The notes beneath the pieces were generated by a model, which was not told the origin of the DNA, made no database searches, and worked only from the letters and a program-made list of their open reading frames with translations. This document shows positions 42,712 through 56,274 of a DNA stretch of 64,000 nucleotides, in pieces. How positions within the stretch are numbered: the first letter of the stretch is position 1; each line of letters opens with the position of its first letter. The stretch lies in assembly GCA_027422505.1 (NCBI GenBank), contig JAPQWV010000012.1, positions 23,761,501 through 23,825,500 of the forward strand, given 5' to 3'. The position numbers and the translations under genes were made by a program. The stretch comes from Craterostigma plantagineum (taxonomy: Eukaryota > Streptophyta > Magnoliopsida > Lamiales > Linderniaceae).

Positions 42712-42814
42712 CATAGACTTGTGATAATAGCCATCATAATCACATGAAAGCATCCTCATTTCTCAGCACGGGGTTATACCCGTCTTGTTAATGATTGAGA
42801 ATAAATGCACCCCC
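42712..42814 (+). repeat. 104-bp direct repeat flanking the Athila remnant (right)
   Basis: Partner of 37608-37711. After it the sequence diverges (GATAATGCAATGCACG). Confidence 0.9.
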
Positions 42815-43771
42815 GATAATGCAATGCACGAAAAATATAATGGAAGGCATTTCAGACAATCATATTTTATTAAGACTGAATGTATAAATGTAAGACTCTA
42901 ACTGTCACACATACGACCTTAATTTTGCCGTCGATGGTAAATGCACACCCGATAATGCAATCCACAAAATGAAGCGGTGCACGAGATTATTTTTTTGCAG
43001 TATAAACACAATTTTCAAGTTAATATTTTATTAGTCATGTTTTGTCACACACATCTATCTTTTTATTGTGTGTTATAAAATTTTTGCATAATAAATCTTA
43101 ACCTTTTATAAAAACATATTTTACAGTCTCACAGCCGTGCAGTCTTACAATATTTAAGTAGTACAGTTTGCTGCTAGCTGTTCATCGTACATCTAACCCG
43201 ATAAAGTGATATTGATGTCAAACTATACAATTATGTAAATCTACTAATGAGGAAGATAAAAAAAAGGCTTACCAAATTTAGAACCATAGCTGTTGGAGGC
43301 AAAAAAGCGACAATATCACGTACTTGCAGTCGTATGTTTATGAACAACATTACACTATTCTAATAAAACTTCAGTCACACATTTGGCAAGCAGTCATACA
43401 AACTTGCAGTCGTGCCAATTAGCAGTATCACACTGTTGCAGTCTTAGAAATCCGCAGTCGCGCAAATTTACAGTCTTACAAATTGTCTACCTTACGAAGT
43501 CTTATAATTTTTTTATTTTTAAAGCCAAGTATTTATTGCTTTTAGATACCATAACTTTACGGGCCTAATTGATGATATTATGTGATCATAACACACGTAT
43601 AATATGGTCAATACTATGTATGCAGAACTCTTTGAATTATAACATGCACTCATCAAGAAAATCGAACTGCAAATATTATTTTTACCACCAACATAGATAC
43701 CCAAAACTTCTTGGTGTATCGCAAAGTCTGAACAGACTGTATATAATGTATTACAATATAATATATCATAA
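42815..43771. other. Repeat-derived spacer, no gene
   Basis: Contains a second copy of the CAGTCTTACA-rich repeat seen at 34771-35400 (matching at 43041-43192), without the MITE found in that copy. Short ORFs at 43383 and 43569 are unsupported. Confidence 0.55.
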
Positions 43772-44300
43772 CTAGTTAGTACCCGTGCAATATGCACGGT
43801 GTTAATTATATTTAAGTATTTTATTTTAATAAATAACTATATATAATGGATAAGTGACGGTTTCTTTATTAATTAACTAAGCTAACATAGTGGGTAGTTT
43901 TTCCTTTTTTATTATATTTATTATTTTACAATTATTCTCGTGGGACACGTGGCAGCACCACAACAAAACTACATTTGATTGTATATATAGGATATAATGT
44001 AATATATCATAATATAATATATTATAATAAAATGTAATATAGTATAATATAATTTATTACAATGAAATGTAGTGTACTGAAAACTGCTAGACCGCAAAGT
44101 TCGAACTTCACTACGATATAATATACATTAATATAAAATAATACTATCCTATAAGATAATAAAATGTAATATTGTATACTGAAAACTGCTTGAAGTCCCG
44201 CAAAGTTCTATTCACGGATTTTAGACATTAAGAGTGATTAGATTTTATTTTTCTTTTTTTTCTATTTTCTACCGTGCAAGAACTTCCGTACATGCAATAG

Positions 44301-45218
44301 CTAGCTGCTAGCATGTTCTTCACTGGCTGGAGCACGCCTTCGAGAGAGGGTACGTGGCCATCCTTGATTGCGTAGTTCCGAAAAATCTACACATAAAGAT
44401 AAATTACTCTTTACTCCGTATATATTACTGTAAAGTATTTCCATTTGGTAGAGAGTATTTACCGTCCCAATCAAAACACCACAGTCGCCAGTCGATGTAA
44501 GAAGATCCATCCAATGAGTTGAACACTATGCAGTACCTACAAATGATGTTAGAACGATGTCGCCACGCACAACATTAAACTCGAAGATGTCGGACTGCAG
44601 CAAAATCTGGCACACCCAATAATGCCGTCTTCTCTTTAACACAACCACTCTCTTTTAAATAATCATGTATGAATAAAATCATGTATGCACCCTTCGTTTA
44701 AAATGTGGGATATTCGACAACAATAAAGCATGTAAGGATACTGAAAATTTACCATGAAGAGGAAACACTTCTTTGACTATCCCTAGCTGTTCCAATTTTC
44801 GAACTAAGAATTCTCCAGGTGCCCAATAGATGCTTTCTTTCCCATCCTTCCTCAACATTACAGCAGACGTTTCTGTGTTGTCCTGCACAATTCTTCATCT
44901 TAAGTTAATGAGCAGAATTTCGACAAAAAGACGAAATATCTGAGTAACAACGCTCAATTCCAGAGATTGTATGACTGTAGCAGCAGAACCTTTCGCACCA
45001 ACTAAAAAGTGAACCATCTTGCATCTTAACGAAAGCTTCAGACTCATTCCATTGTAACACAAAATCCATTCCTGGCAAATAAACCGGATTATATTTTTAG
45101 ATTTTGTAAACATATATGCTGATAACGTGAGAGAGGGAGAGATAGTGGGCATGAAATAGGAAGAGGGCATACCTATGTTAGTCCTCTTTCTAACGTGTAA
45201 CTCGGCCTGATCTACCAA
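44301..45218 (-). pseudogene. Gene fragment(s) inside the Helitron, possibly FBPase-like
   Basis: Exon-like blocks: 45080-44890 (MDFVLQWNESEAFVKMQDGS), 44885-44755 (SAVMLRKDGKESIYWAPGEF), and about 44540-44462, where one frame reads YCIVFNSLDGSSYIDW. The last resembles the YxVVFDPLDGSSNID substrate-binding motif of fructose-1,6-bisphosphatases, with the key Asp-Pro changed to Asn-Ser. GT donors follow two blocks. Frames do not join cleanly, so no intact product is expected. The FBPase link rests on one motif. Confidence 0.35.
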
Positions 45219-45799
45219 AAGCTCCTAGTGGACCTGCCAATTGTAGCACCATAAATGTTTGAATCCCATTTCGGTATATGCTCATAGAAGAAGAAATTGG
45301 AACTGCTCATAAAAGAAAAGACACATTGAAAGATAGAAGATTGACATTTGGCTATTCGCTTATTCAAAAGAGGATTTTGTAAATGGAATCAAATCGTACC
45401 TTGATAAATTCATTCTACAGACCTAAAACTCTTTCAACACTCCTATTATACATCACACTGCTACTACAAATCCAGCATCCACCCCATCTTCTTCACTTGA
45501 TACTTAAATTCTTCTAATGTTGCTGCCCAACGATGAAATCCCAACAGTTTTGGGGGTTCTCACAAAGGGGATTTTGTAGATGTTTGAGTTGCGCGGGTGC
45601 AAAGCAATGCAGGGAGGCTGTCGCCTATTCGGGGGGACTCACCATGATGACGTGTCAGCACATCCGGGATTCTGCTTTAAAAAGAAAACAACTTCCAATA
45701 TTTTTCATTCGATCGATTCACACGATTAGGTGTTAAACAACCATGACCAACAACAATAGCAGTTGAGTTTTGTGGCTTTGATATTCATATATGTTTTTT

Positions 45800-47460
45800 T
45801 AAAGATACACCCCGGGTAACTAAAAGAATAGATATACATAGCAATGCAAGCCAACGTACCTGAATCGAAGTAAGTATTGCAGCCACGTCATATATGGGAC
45901 TCCACTGATTTTGCAATCATATATGGGACTCCACTGATTTTTCAAAATATCCAAGCAAATACTCCCATCTGCATATACTGATAAAGGGAAATATGTTGTT
46001 GAGCGGTATGTTAGTTTGGAGGAGAACATAAGAATGACTCAGTGAAAAGGAGAATGAAATGGCACATGCAATAGTATGTTGATGAAGAAAAAGGAAAATG
46101 ATCAATCAGCTCCTACATTGCAAAGTGGAAGAAAGAGTTAACTTACTGTTTGGATAGAACATTCGAGAGATAAATCGCACTGTTGGGGGTTTGTTTGGAT
46201 AATCCTATGTGAATTGGAGTGTCAAGATTTGACATGCAAGATCATATAGTATTAAAATATACTTGACATGCAAGATTTGACATGGGGGATTCACAATGAT
46301 ATTTGACATGCAAGAAAAGTAATTTCATATACCTCCCATGATCATATAGTACTTAACATACTTCAAACGCACAAATGCAAAAACAGCATCCCAAATATTT
46401 CAGTAAACTGCACTCAAAAGGATGAATCACAAAATTTCAAGACAAATGAGCCACATCATCAATTATATGCTTCAGAGCTTCATCAGCTAACCACCCATAA
46501 GACGTAAGGTTCGATTGTTTCCAATGGCTGCATCAGCTAACCACCCATGAAGACTTGAGATGACTACTTCCTTCAAAACATGCAATCAAAAGATATAATG
46601 AAGTCCAATTTTATCAAGAGTCAAAAATCATCAGCAGAATCAAGTTGTTAATGTAAAATTTTTGCATAATATATCACAACCTTATGAAATAGTAACTGAA
46701 AGGCCATCTTAGTTATATTCACTTATACTAAAATTCCATCTGGGCAGTAGAAATCTAGTTGAGGGGAATGCATAGGCATCGTCGTCACGCCATCACGCAC
46801 AAATTAGGCTTCATCCTTCGACATAACCAACCCACAACAGTTAGGCAGTAATCGAAATTCATATCTACCCTGAACACCGAATCGTTACTTGAAGGTAAAC
46901 TCAAATTCAGATATACATAAACGGCCGATAATGCCCTCTTCTCCTTTAAAACGGCCGCTCTCTTTTGTTCCCTCGTCTATAAAGCAGAAAAGTTTCATTC
47001 AAAATCTAATTCTTTAACTACAAATTGAATAATAAACTGCACTTTGGCAAAACGCATATCATCTAACACAAATTGCATCTAAAATAATATTTAAGGCATA
47101 ATCTTATTCCGCTGAAGTGGGCCGCTTTGGCGCATTTGGCAATACATTTATCTGGTCTGAACGTCCTGATTTTATTTGAACAAAAGGAAAATAATAGTGA
47201 ACCAACCACATCGAATTCCAGGGCAAAAAGGAATTATCCACAAAGATAAACCTACAAAAATGAAGCTCTAATCCTACACCCCCTCTCAGCCACAGCCGGA
47301 ATTTTTGCATGTACCTTCTTCGTCGCAGGTGAAATCAACTAACTCAACTTCGGAAGTCACCTCATTGCATCAAAGTAATCATCTTAACAACGAAGGAGGC
47401 ATTTAAAACCTTGGAGAAACAGTTATAACTTCCGAAAGTATCCAACTGAAGTTTAATGTC
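45800..47460. other. Helitron interior without recognised content
   Basis: Includes a small tandem duplication of ATATATGGGACTCCACTGAT (45889-45945) and a MITE-like stretch near 46180-46330 with repeated TTGACATGCAAGA. No coding family is seen. Confidence 0.45.
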
Positions 47461-47469
47461 AATGTTATG

Positions 47470-47474
<5 letters not shown>

Positions 47475-47516
<42 letters not shown>
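47475..47516. repeat. (TA)n microsatellite
   Basis: About 40 bp of TA repeats. Similar shorter runs lie at 48380-48406, 58779-58813 and 60070-60098. Confidence 0.95.
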
Positions 47517-47519
<3 letters not shown>

Positions 47520-48466
47520 CCCACCTATAGGTCGTGTGGCTGCCTTTGCTTGTTTGCTTTGTTGAGCCTCTCACCTTGTGCATATGTTCATGTAGATTTG
47601 AAGCACACTAACTGAGAAATCTTAGCGTTGAAACAAAGATCCTTGACATCCTTCTATCAAAGCTTGCAACAAAGATCTACCTTTGAAGGTGAGAAACGTC
47701 GCTTTCCAATGCGCCGCAGCACGCCGTCTTCTTGCTTGTAATAACCTGACCATTGACATCCTTCTATGATGTGGCCTAAGCTTGAGGCGTTACGCAGGCG
47801 CACTTCGGGTCCTGAGAAAAACACGGTACAATAGTTTTAGAACAGAATTTAAATGATATTTTTCGGCATCGTCTTCACTGAAAAAAATTTAACAATGATA
47901 TTTTTAAAACTGGTCGAAGAGGTGCTCACCTTGTCTTATCCGCACTAACGTTTTCAAACTGTGAGCGTACTTCCTCACCCTATGGCGATGCCCGTCAAGA
48001 CTCAAGATTAATCCTTGATAACGGAAAAATAATTACATCAGCGATTATGACTTCATGTCTGAAAAATGTTGATCAAGGTAGAAAGGATTATGCATAGGAA
48101 AAGGGCTCATCACTGCAGCCCAAATGCAGCTCTTGCAAAGATATAAAAGGCAGTTCTATCATCAATATAGACACAAAATTATCTAAGAAAGAATATACAT
48201 ATTACTCATCTTCCAGTCAGCTTGTCCCTTACACTACGATCTCTTAAGAGCTCATATTCCACCTGATACAATAAGGAAAAATTTGTTAACGCACAAAATA
48301 CCAATCTCCGCGAAATGTTATTGGTTGGAGAGGTCTTCCGTTGCCGACGTGTCATCACAGTAGAGACAACATTCCACTTATATAATATATATATATATAT
48401 ATATATTCTGGGAAAGTACCCAAGAATCATAGTATGCAGTAACCCATGAGCTCCCATGACAACAAA

Positions 48467-48880
48467 TCACCCAACTTGAAAAGGTAACGACGCTAAAATC
48501 ATCAAATGCTCACCAATCATGAGCAGAATAAGTAAGAACCTTTCCATTAACATCATCAAACTCCACAAACCCAGACCACTTGAGAGACTCGGACTCAAAG
48601 AGTGGAAAACCAGCATCGGGTTGCCCTCTTTTGATGTACGTAACACAGCATAGAATTGTAATAAGTGAGTAGACAAAGGCGCAAATATAAGCAGACACAA
48701 TAAGTAGATGCCCAGAAGCCATACTCAATCCTTGTACTTCTGCATTTTAATAAACTGAAATTATCTAAAGCATAAACCGAGACAGTGATGAGCGAATCCT
48801 TATTTTGTTGTAAATAAGCTCCGAATAACTTCATCGGGGCAGACATTAAGATAGCATATCCTCTTGTTAGTCTCTGCAAT
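48467..48880 (-). pseudogene. Fragment of a conserved plant gene inside the Helitron
   Basis: One frame (48728-48510) reads ESESLKWSGFVEFDDVNGKV followed by LTYSAHDW. I recall this phrase from a conserved plant protein of unknown function, but I cannot name it with certainty. In the same fragment, MASGHLLIVSAYICAFVYSL looks like intron or unrelated sequence read through. Only one exon-sized piece is present. Minus orientation matches the other captured pieces. Confidence 0.4.
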
Positions 48881-49289
48881 CAAAAGTTAGCAGACAGAAA
48901 TTAAGAAATAGAAAATTTATGTGCAAGAATAGATAAAAATCTATGTTGATTGTTGCTAATTGCCTACCTCAGCTAAACGATCAACATGGGTTACTTTCTT
49001 TACATTGATTTAATCCAGCGAATGAAGATGAATCAATGCGTGATAAATGGGATTTTTGGAATAATGAATACCTTGGAATTGAAAGCGTTGTATGCGTTTG
49101 AGGTTTGTCATATGTCCTATAATATTTTAAAAAGCGAACAGTTTAAAACGAACAGTCTCTTGATAATATGAACACTGAATATCTACCATTTTTTATTGCT
49201 GTGGAACATGGGTGGGGGGCATTTTGTTGCCACTTGTCATCACAATAGGGTCCCTATCCAACTTTTATAGTATATAGATTATTATTATT

Positions 49290-49672
49290 GCTCAAGGATG
49301 GTGATGGGTAAATGATGATTCGAGCTGACTCGTGAGCTTGATGAGCCGGCGCGAGCTCGTTACGGGCTAGCGAATGAGCCAGCTCGAGCTAGAGCTCACT
49401 CTTAGGTGCTCGAAAGCTCGCAAGCCGTCCTACGAGTATGTTTTTATTTATTATTTTTTATTTAATTTTTGTATTTTTTTATCTTTAAAAAAAAAATTAG
49501 AAGTCGAGTTCGACGAGCTACTCGAGCGCTTGAGGTCGAACTTCATTTTGAAATCCGAATTTCGAAATCCTAACATTTGCCAAACAATGGATTTGGATTT
49601 GAAATTAAGATTTTGAAATTCATGATTTCAAATCACGCGATTTCGTTCAAATACGCCAATCCAAACGCAACC
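49290..49672 (-). repeat. 380-bp repeat, inverted partner of 34286-34665
   Basis: Reverse complement of the left copy. It lies immediately beyond the proposed Helitron 5' end, separated by a short ATT tract. The ORF 49374-49616 is not a gene. Confidence 0.8.
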
Positions 49673-49883
49673 TAATAGAATTTGATTCTCAAAACTAGAA
49701 CAAGAAGGCTTCCAATTTCAAACCACAAATGGCTGTAAAAAAATCTCAATCTACAAACACATAAATAATTAAAGCTTTCATGCCGAAGCTTAAAGAGTCT
49801 TCAACCTATTCAAGGATTTAATAGTCTTCACAAAATCAAGTTCCATTCATGCAGATTTATTTATTTTGAAAGGAAATCATAGG

Positions 49884-52026
49884 CTAATCGTGCTGTTTCA
49901 CACGCTTGGACGGTGGTGGTGGCGATTCCAAATTATTACCGATAGCCATCTCTTTGTTTTCGATAGCTTTTTTGTCTGATCCTTCCGTTGATTCCACAGA
50001 AACTGAGCCAACATTAGCCAACAACTCATTTGATGCATTGCTTTTGCTGCCTTCGACTGGTTCTTTGTCTTTGTTTTGCGATGCATTGGCCGAAGAATTT
50101 TTAATGGGATTTTCGCCAGAAGAGTTGGTTAAGTCCATGCCTGATTTCTCGAACATCATTTGAAGGTATCTTCCTTGCTCTTCTATGCGAAGCTGTAGGT
50201 TTCTTTGGATCTGATGGTACGGAAAAAAAACACAAATTTACGTTATTGAATGTATAATTGAATGTTCATATTAGACAGCCCAAGTGAAACATCTGAGAGG
50301 CGTAGATGTATACCGCGAGTTGTTCGTGAAGCCTCTTTTGTACTTCCATCTGCAACCTCAAAGCTTCAGTGATCTCCACACCCCTATTCAGCAATCGAGG
50401 TGCATGACAATCAGCCCAAAGATTATTATATGCAAAATATCTAATATCCATTAGGTATCTATTAGGAAATTGTTCCTACGTTTTCAAGTCCAGGGATGTG
50501 AGGTCGTCAATGGAGGTTGTTCTTCTTTCTGACGATTCTGCAAAAGGAAAGTGCATAATATTGTCTCTATCAGCAACTAAAAAGGAAGTACGTCTGCTCG
50601 TCAGATATTGACACAGCTGTCAGTTGATGGACAAATAGTCTCTCACAGCTTATGCTTGCACTTCACCCAATAGATGGAATCATGTAACAAATCAGAATGA
50701 CACGATGAACACATTATTAGAAAATGGGATAGAATGCATACCAGCTTCAGTCGTATCAGGTCTATATCTGGCTGTACGATATTTCTGCACCAATGAAATG
50801 GATTTCAGAGTCAAGATATCGATCAGTATATAATAGATGGATCTCAACATTTCCAAGAATGTAAGGTCCATCGAAAATGCACATGATACGCACCTGCAGG
50901 TGGCTTTTAACATGATATATATTAAGTCCCTCAGCTTTCATTAGCTTCAGGACACCCTTTGGCGTCGCCTCTGGAAAAAAAATACGTGTTTTCCATTACA
51001 ACGAATTCAAAAATTTCAAAATCCTCAGGTAAAATAAGAAGTTATTTGAAGCCAATCGAAACGCCTACTTTCACTTCCACCAAGTCTATTAACTGCATCG
51101 ACAAAGGATTCGTGAAGTTCAGGCGTCCACCGCATTCGCTGCTTTCCTGGATTAGAACTTGTGGTGGACGATGACTGGACGGGAACTTTACTTGCCATTA
51201 CAACTTTAGGTGGAAGTTGTTGAGGAATTTGGGGTTGAGTAGTAAAAGTCGCAGGTTCTGTAGAAATCTGACTCTGATCCAATGCCTAACACCAACAGAG
51301 TAAGTAACAAAAGAAATAAAAAGAAATCCATTCTTAAGCATCTCAACAAATTAAAGCAGAAAACGGATTTATACGTAATGAACCAACCTTTAGCTGGGGA
51401 TCTGTAGCATTTGCACCAGCAAGGATCTCGTTCCATTCAGAACTAAAAGCATCACAATCAGTAGTATTAAGCCAACCCTCCCAATCACCCGCTTTAACAA
51501 TATTCTCAGAAGGAAACCCAACGCCACAACCATTACCACCGCCATCGATTTGGTTCTGCCCAATCAGGGAAGTTTCTGGAAAATCGAGAAACTCAGACAG
51601 TGCGTCTATGCTCCAAGGATCGTTATTTTCTCTGTTATGATGATGGCTCGAGGCAGTGGATCTTAGACCAGCAGCATCTAAAGAACGTGGTGTGCAAATT
51701 GGAGTACCATTGTTAGTCGCATTGGAATTGGATTGTGTTGGCTGATTGTCTTGAACCGCAGCAAACTGAACTTTCGAATAAACCGAGGAAGAAGAAAGCC
51801 TAGTCCCACCTACTCCAGTTTGGGAAGACAGAGGTGAGACGGCATATGCAGGTTGCTGCATGGGTTCCCTATCCATGGAGAAATGCTGAGATGCTGGAAA
51901 TCCCGGATAATTTTCTTCTTGCTGATTTGGATGTATGTATGAAGTAGATGACAAAGCACCAGACGCGCAATTAGTGAGTTGTCGGGCACCATGGCCTTGG
52001 ATAGATAGAGCTCGTTTTGCTTCCAT
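49884..52026 (-). CDS. PHL1: PHR1-like MYB-CC transcription factor
   Basis: Seven coding exons: 52026-51388, 51285-51069, 50970-50894, 50784-50742, 50537-50480, 50383-50314, 50210-49884. Together 1431 bases, 476 residues, with all phases and GT-AG sites consistent. The start MEAKRALSIQ fits PHR1-like N-termini (ARQLTNCASGALSS follows). Residues 204-212 read ATDPQLK. The MYB/GARP domain (about 261-318) contains RMRWTPELHESF, GVLKLMKAEGLNIYHVKSHL and QKYRTARY. The MYB-CC coiled coil (about 346-390) has TEALRLQMEVQKRLHEQL and RIEEQGRYLQMMFEK. Relatives bind P1BS sites in the nucleus, activate phosphate-starvation genes and are restrained by SPX proteins. A TTG-initiated upstream extension is not needed. 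A leader intron is likely, with acceptor CTGCAG at about 52114. Assignment to PHL1 rather than PHR1 is tentative. Confidence 0.93.
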
Positions 52027-52118
52027 TACTAATTGATCAATAACAACCAATTGCTGGGTATAAATTACAAAACCTCAGTTTCTCGTTCTCCTGCACATGA
52101 TGGCCATATCTACCCTGC

Positions 52119-53753
52119 AGATGAATATAATCACATTCAAACAGTGTCAAGTTAAATATAAAGCTCTTTCACAAGTTACGAATGACCCTGGTTCAGAAAG
52201 ATGACAAAGAGACAGGAAAAACAAAAATGGCCCTTATAGGTTTCATGTGATTCTCAAGTAGTTCAAGTAGATTGTACATGATTTCCCAGTTTCTTCAATG
52301 ATCAACCATATAGCATGAAGATACATCTCAAAATCAAGCAAGACAATGGTTAGCTAAACACCATCATCTTCATGAAACAAGAAAACAAACGATGTTTGAT
52401 GGGAAAACATTTCTCCTTACCAATCCCACTCCTCGACCTTTCACCAGTTCAAGTCAGAAGCTTTTTTGTGAAATTGATTGAACAGTGCCATGCCACATAA
52501 AACTACAAACCAACCATCCAACAAATACCAACACATACATACGTACACAACAACGCATAATTGAATTCAACTCCTACCTGCGCAACAATCAAGATACGCA
52601 GTAACCCCAAAAAGAAAAGAAACAGGAAAATTGCATAGGATCCAACGATGTACGTGATGAAATATCAAAGAAAATAAACGCCAATCAAGCTCATAAACAA
52701 GAATAATGAAAACATACAGCTAATTAAAACATCCCCGAATCATCCCCAATCGGGAAAAGGAAGAAAAACAAAAAAAGAACACCATCGAATAGTCAAGGAT
52801 ACAGGCATACGCCACAATTACAGCTAAAATAAAGCACCACGTTTACCATTATATAGGCAAAAAAATTCAGGTATAGGGGTTTTCGTCACCGCCGAGGATG
52901 GTCATATTAGAAATTGCACGGTGACGAATTCGCCTTTAGCTCTGCTCTGAATATGTGGATTTAACAGTGAGTCATTGTTCTCCCTTCCCTTTCACCCAGT
53001 TGTTCTATTCTGATTTTGGTTTAGTCTCCTTTCAATCTTTTTTATGCTCCTCGCCACGCGCCTTTCCCCAGTGCGTGTTCCCCACTTTCATTTTATACTT
53101 TTGTTCTCTCGCAATACTTGAGAATTATTGGATTTATTCGCCTACTCTTTTTTATTTTTAAGATTTGAGATAAAATATAAGGAATGTATAATGAATAATA
53201 ATTAACGAGTAATAAATAATAATAAAATTCTACATAGATATATGCTACAAGTCAGATAAAATATTCTTTTTTATTATTTAAAATCTAGCAATATGCGATA
53301 TGATCCGTTCCTTGGATTTTTTAGCAGCAATTTTCGTAAAGGTATAATGCTTATTAAACATGGCACCATTGTGTTAAATTAAATATAATTAGGTTAAAGC
53401 CTTCTATTACGAGCACCAAAAACAAAATTAATAAATTAATCTAGTGATGCCACTCATTTGTGTCGAGTATTCTCAGATAGTGGCATTTGATGATCTCCAC
53501 AATCCTTAGGCAGTAGTAAGTAGGTCATTATAGTGATAAAAATTTGACATAATTTTCAAATAGTTGGTTCATAAACTGGTTCAACGCACAGAAAAACCTT
53601 GAGATGCGAACATTAAATTAAAGTACGCAGATGAAAAAAGTGAAAGGCCAAACAGTTCATGGGAACACAGACAAAAGTTGACTTGCTTAAGGTTTGTAAC
53701 GATCCCTTCGAAGAAGATGATAAGACCGTTCGAAGATGTCTGAAAATTTCTGA
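52119..53753. other. Leader and promoter region of the MYB-CC gene, and spacer to RPL23
   Basis: It probably holds a 5' untranslated exon and intron of the MYB-CC gene (52119 to about 52900). The ORF at 52955-53161 has no features, and nothing else is recognised. Confidence 0.5.
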
Positions 53754-55024
<1,271 letters not shown>

Positions 55025-55067
55025 CTTTCGTGAAGCTCGCGGAATGCGACGTTCGGAGGCGGCGCGA

Positions 55068-55075
55068 CTTTTATA
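55068..55075 (-). promoter_or_regulatory. TATA box of RPL23
   Basis: Minus-strand TATAAAAG, 44 bp upstream of the ATG, giving a very short leader. A CCCTAA motif (minus strand, near 55093) lies just upstream, similar to telo-box/site-II elements common in ribosomal protein promoters. Confidence 0.65.
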
Positions 55076-55765
55076 TTCGAGGAATCGCCTTAGGGCTTTG
55101 TTTGGATGCCTTTGTGAAATATGGGCTTTTGTGGGCCCAATATTAAATACTATCAGGCTTATTAAATGAGAATCAAGCCGAATAAGAGAAATTATTCTCA
55201 GGGCCCGTTTGGTGACCCACAAAAGTTCCTTAGTGTTTGGTTTTGTAGGGGGATTACTATTTACCGCCCCTTTTTACTTGTTACCGCCCCCTAAAGGACT
55301 GAAAAAAGATTATTTTGCCCCTATGTCATTTAAAATAATTTAAAAAGCTAAAATATAATAAAAAGTAAGAATTCCTATTTAAAGTCCTTTACTACGCAAC
55401 ACTTCAAATCACACATCCAAAACAAACAAAAAAACAGAGAAATTTGCAAACCGCAATGGAACGAGGAAAAGGAAAGGGAAAGGGAAAGGGGGTGCTCTCA
55501 CGATTGGTTAGAAAATTGTCGTAAAATTCATTCGTATTTAGATAGATTGTCGAAAACGGGTCGAAATAGGCCGGAAAACGGTTGATCGGACGCGAACGGG
55601 CGAAAAACGGCACGACCGAACAGTGATCTCGGTCGCCCAAGTGCCGACCGAAACATGATTTCGGTCGGCCTCAACCCGACCGAAGTAGGATTTCGGTCCG
55701 GTCATGGACCGACCGAAATTTGATTTCGGTCCAATTTTTTTTTTTTTTTAGAAATTTATATCGAA

Positions 55766-56086
55766 TTGCAGGCGATGGGTGGGAAGTCCCTGCTCGGAGG
55801 GAGCAGCAGATCCCCCTCGTTGGAGGGATCTGGAGAGCGTCATACGAGGGCGCGCGGCGTTGATGCTTCCGTTCGTAGGGAACGGGAGGAGGCGAGGCGG
55901 CAGCGAGCGGGTGATTCGCATTCCGTCTACCGGGAATACGATCCGAACGTAGACGAGGAGGCGCATGCGGATGAGGAGGTGCCATACGATGCGGCATCGT
56001 TTCAGTCATCCGACGACGATGCGATACCGGTCTCATCAGGTACATCCCTTCTTCATTGTAAACTGACTTGCGATGTCGTGTCTTAA
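55766..56086 (+). CDS. Unrecognised ORF within the inverted-repeat transposon
   Basis: 106 residues, rich in Arg, Ser, Glu and Asp, reading GGSSRSPSLEGSGERHTRAR and SVYREYDPNVDEEAHADEEV. It could be a first exon, since GTACAT follows an AG near 56038, and it lies between the two palindrome arrays. No transposase motif is visible. It may be a degraded or captured coding piece. The ATG at 55766 is the only reasonable start. Confidence 0.3.
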   Translation: MQAMGGKSLLGGSSRSPSLEGSGERHTRARGVDASVRREREEARRQRAGDSHSVYREYDPNVDEEAHADEEVPYDAASFQSSDDDAIPVSSGTSLLHCKLTCDVVS

Positions 56087-56274
56087 ATTTATTTATGTGT
56101 CACATTTCTTGTGCGACGAAATTATCAACTCGAAACCAAGACCAATAGCGACGCCCTTCGCCCAGTTAATGGCTTCCACGTCGGTCGAAAATCGTCCTCC
56201 TTCGCGGAAATGCTCACTGTAGTTTATCCTGTCACCCGTGGAATCCTCCGGGACAATCTCCGAGTCTGGAAAAA

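Larger units (their letters stand above)
43772..49278 (-). mobile_element. Probable non-autonomous Helitron, 5.5 kb, carrying gene fragments
   Basis: On the minus strand the element begins TCTATATACTATAAAAG at 49278, after an A. It ends with a stem CCGTGCATATTGCACGG, 11 bases later CTAG at 43772, then T. A 5' TC, a 3' hairpin about 10 bases before CTRR, insertion between A and T, and no target duplication fit Helitrons. The interior has no Rep or helicase coding. It has exon-like pieces, all on the minus strand (44301-45218 and 48467-48880), which fits gene capture. It lies next to an (ATT)n tract. The 5' end is less certain than the 3' end. Confidence 0.6.

Noticed and set aside
51343..52050. 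Longer MYB-CC N-terminus from a TTG at 52050
   Set aside because: The ATG at 52026 fits PHR1-like N-termini, and plant genes rarely start at TTG.
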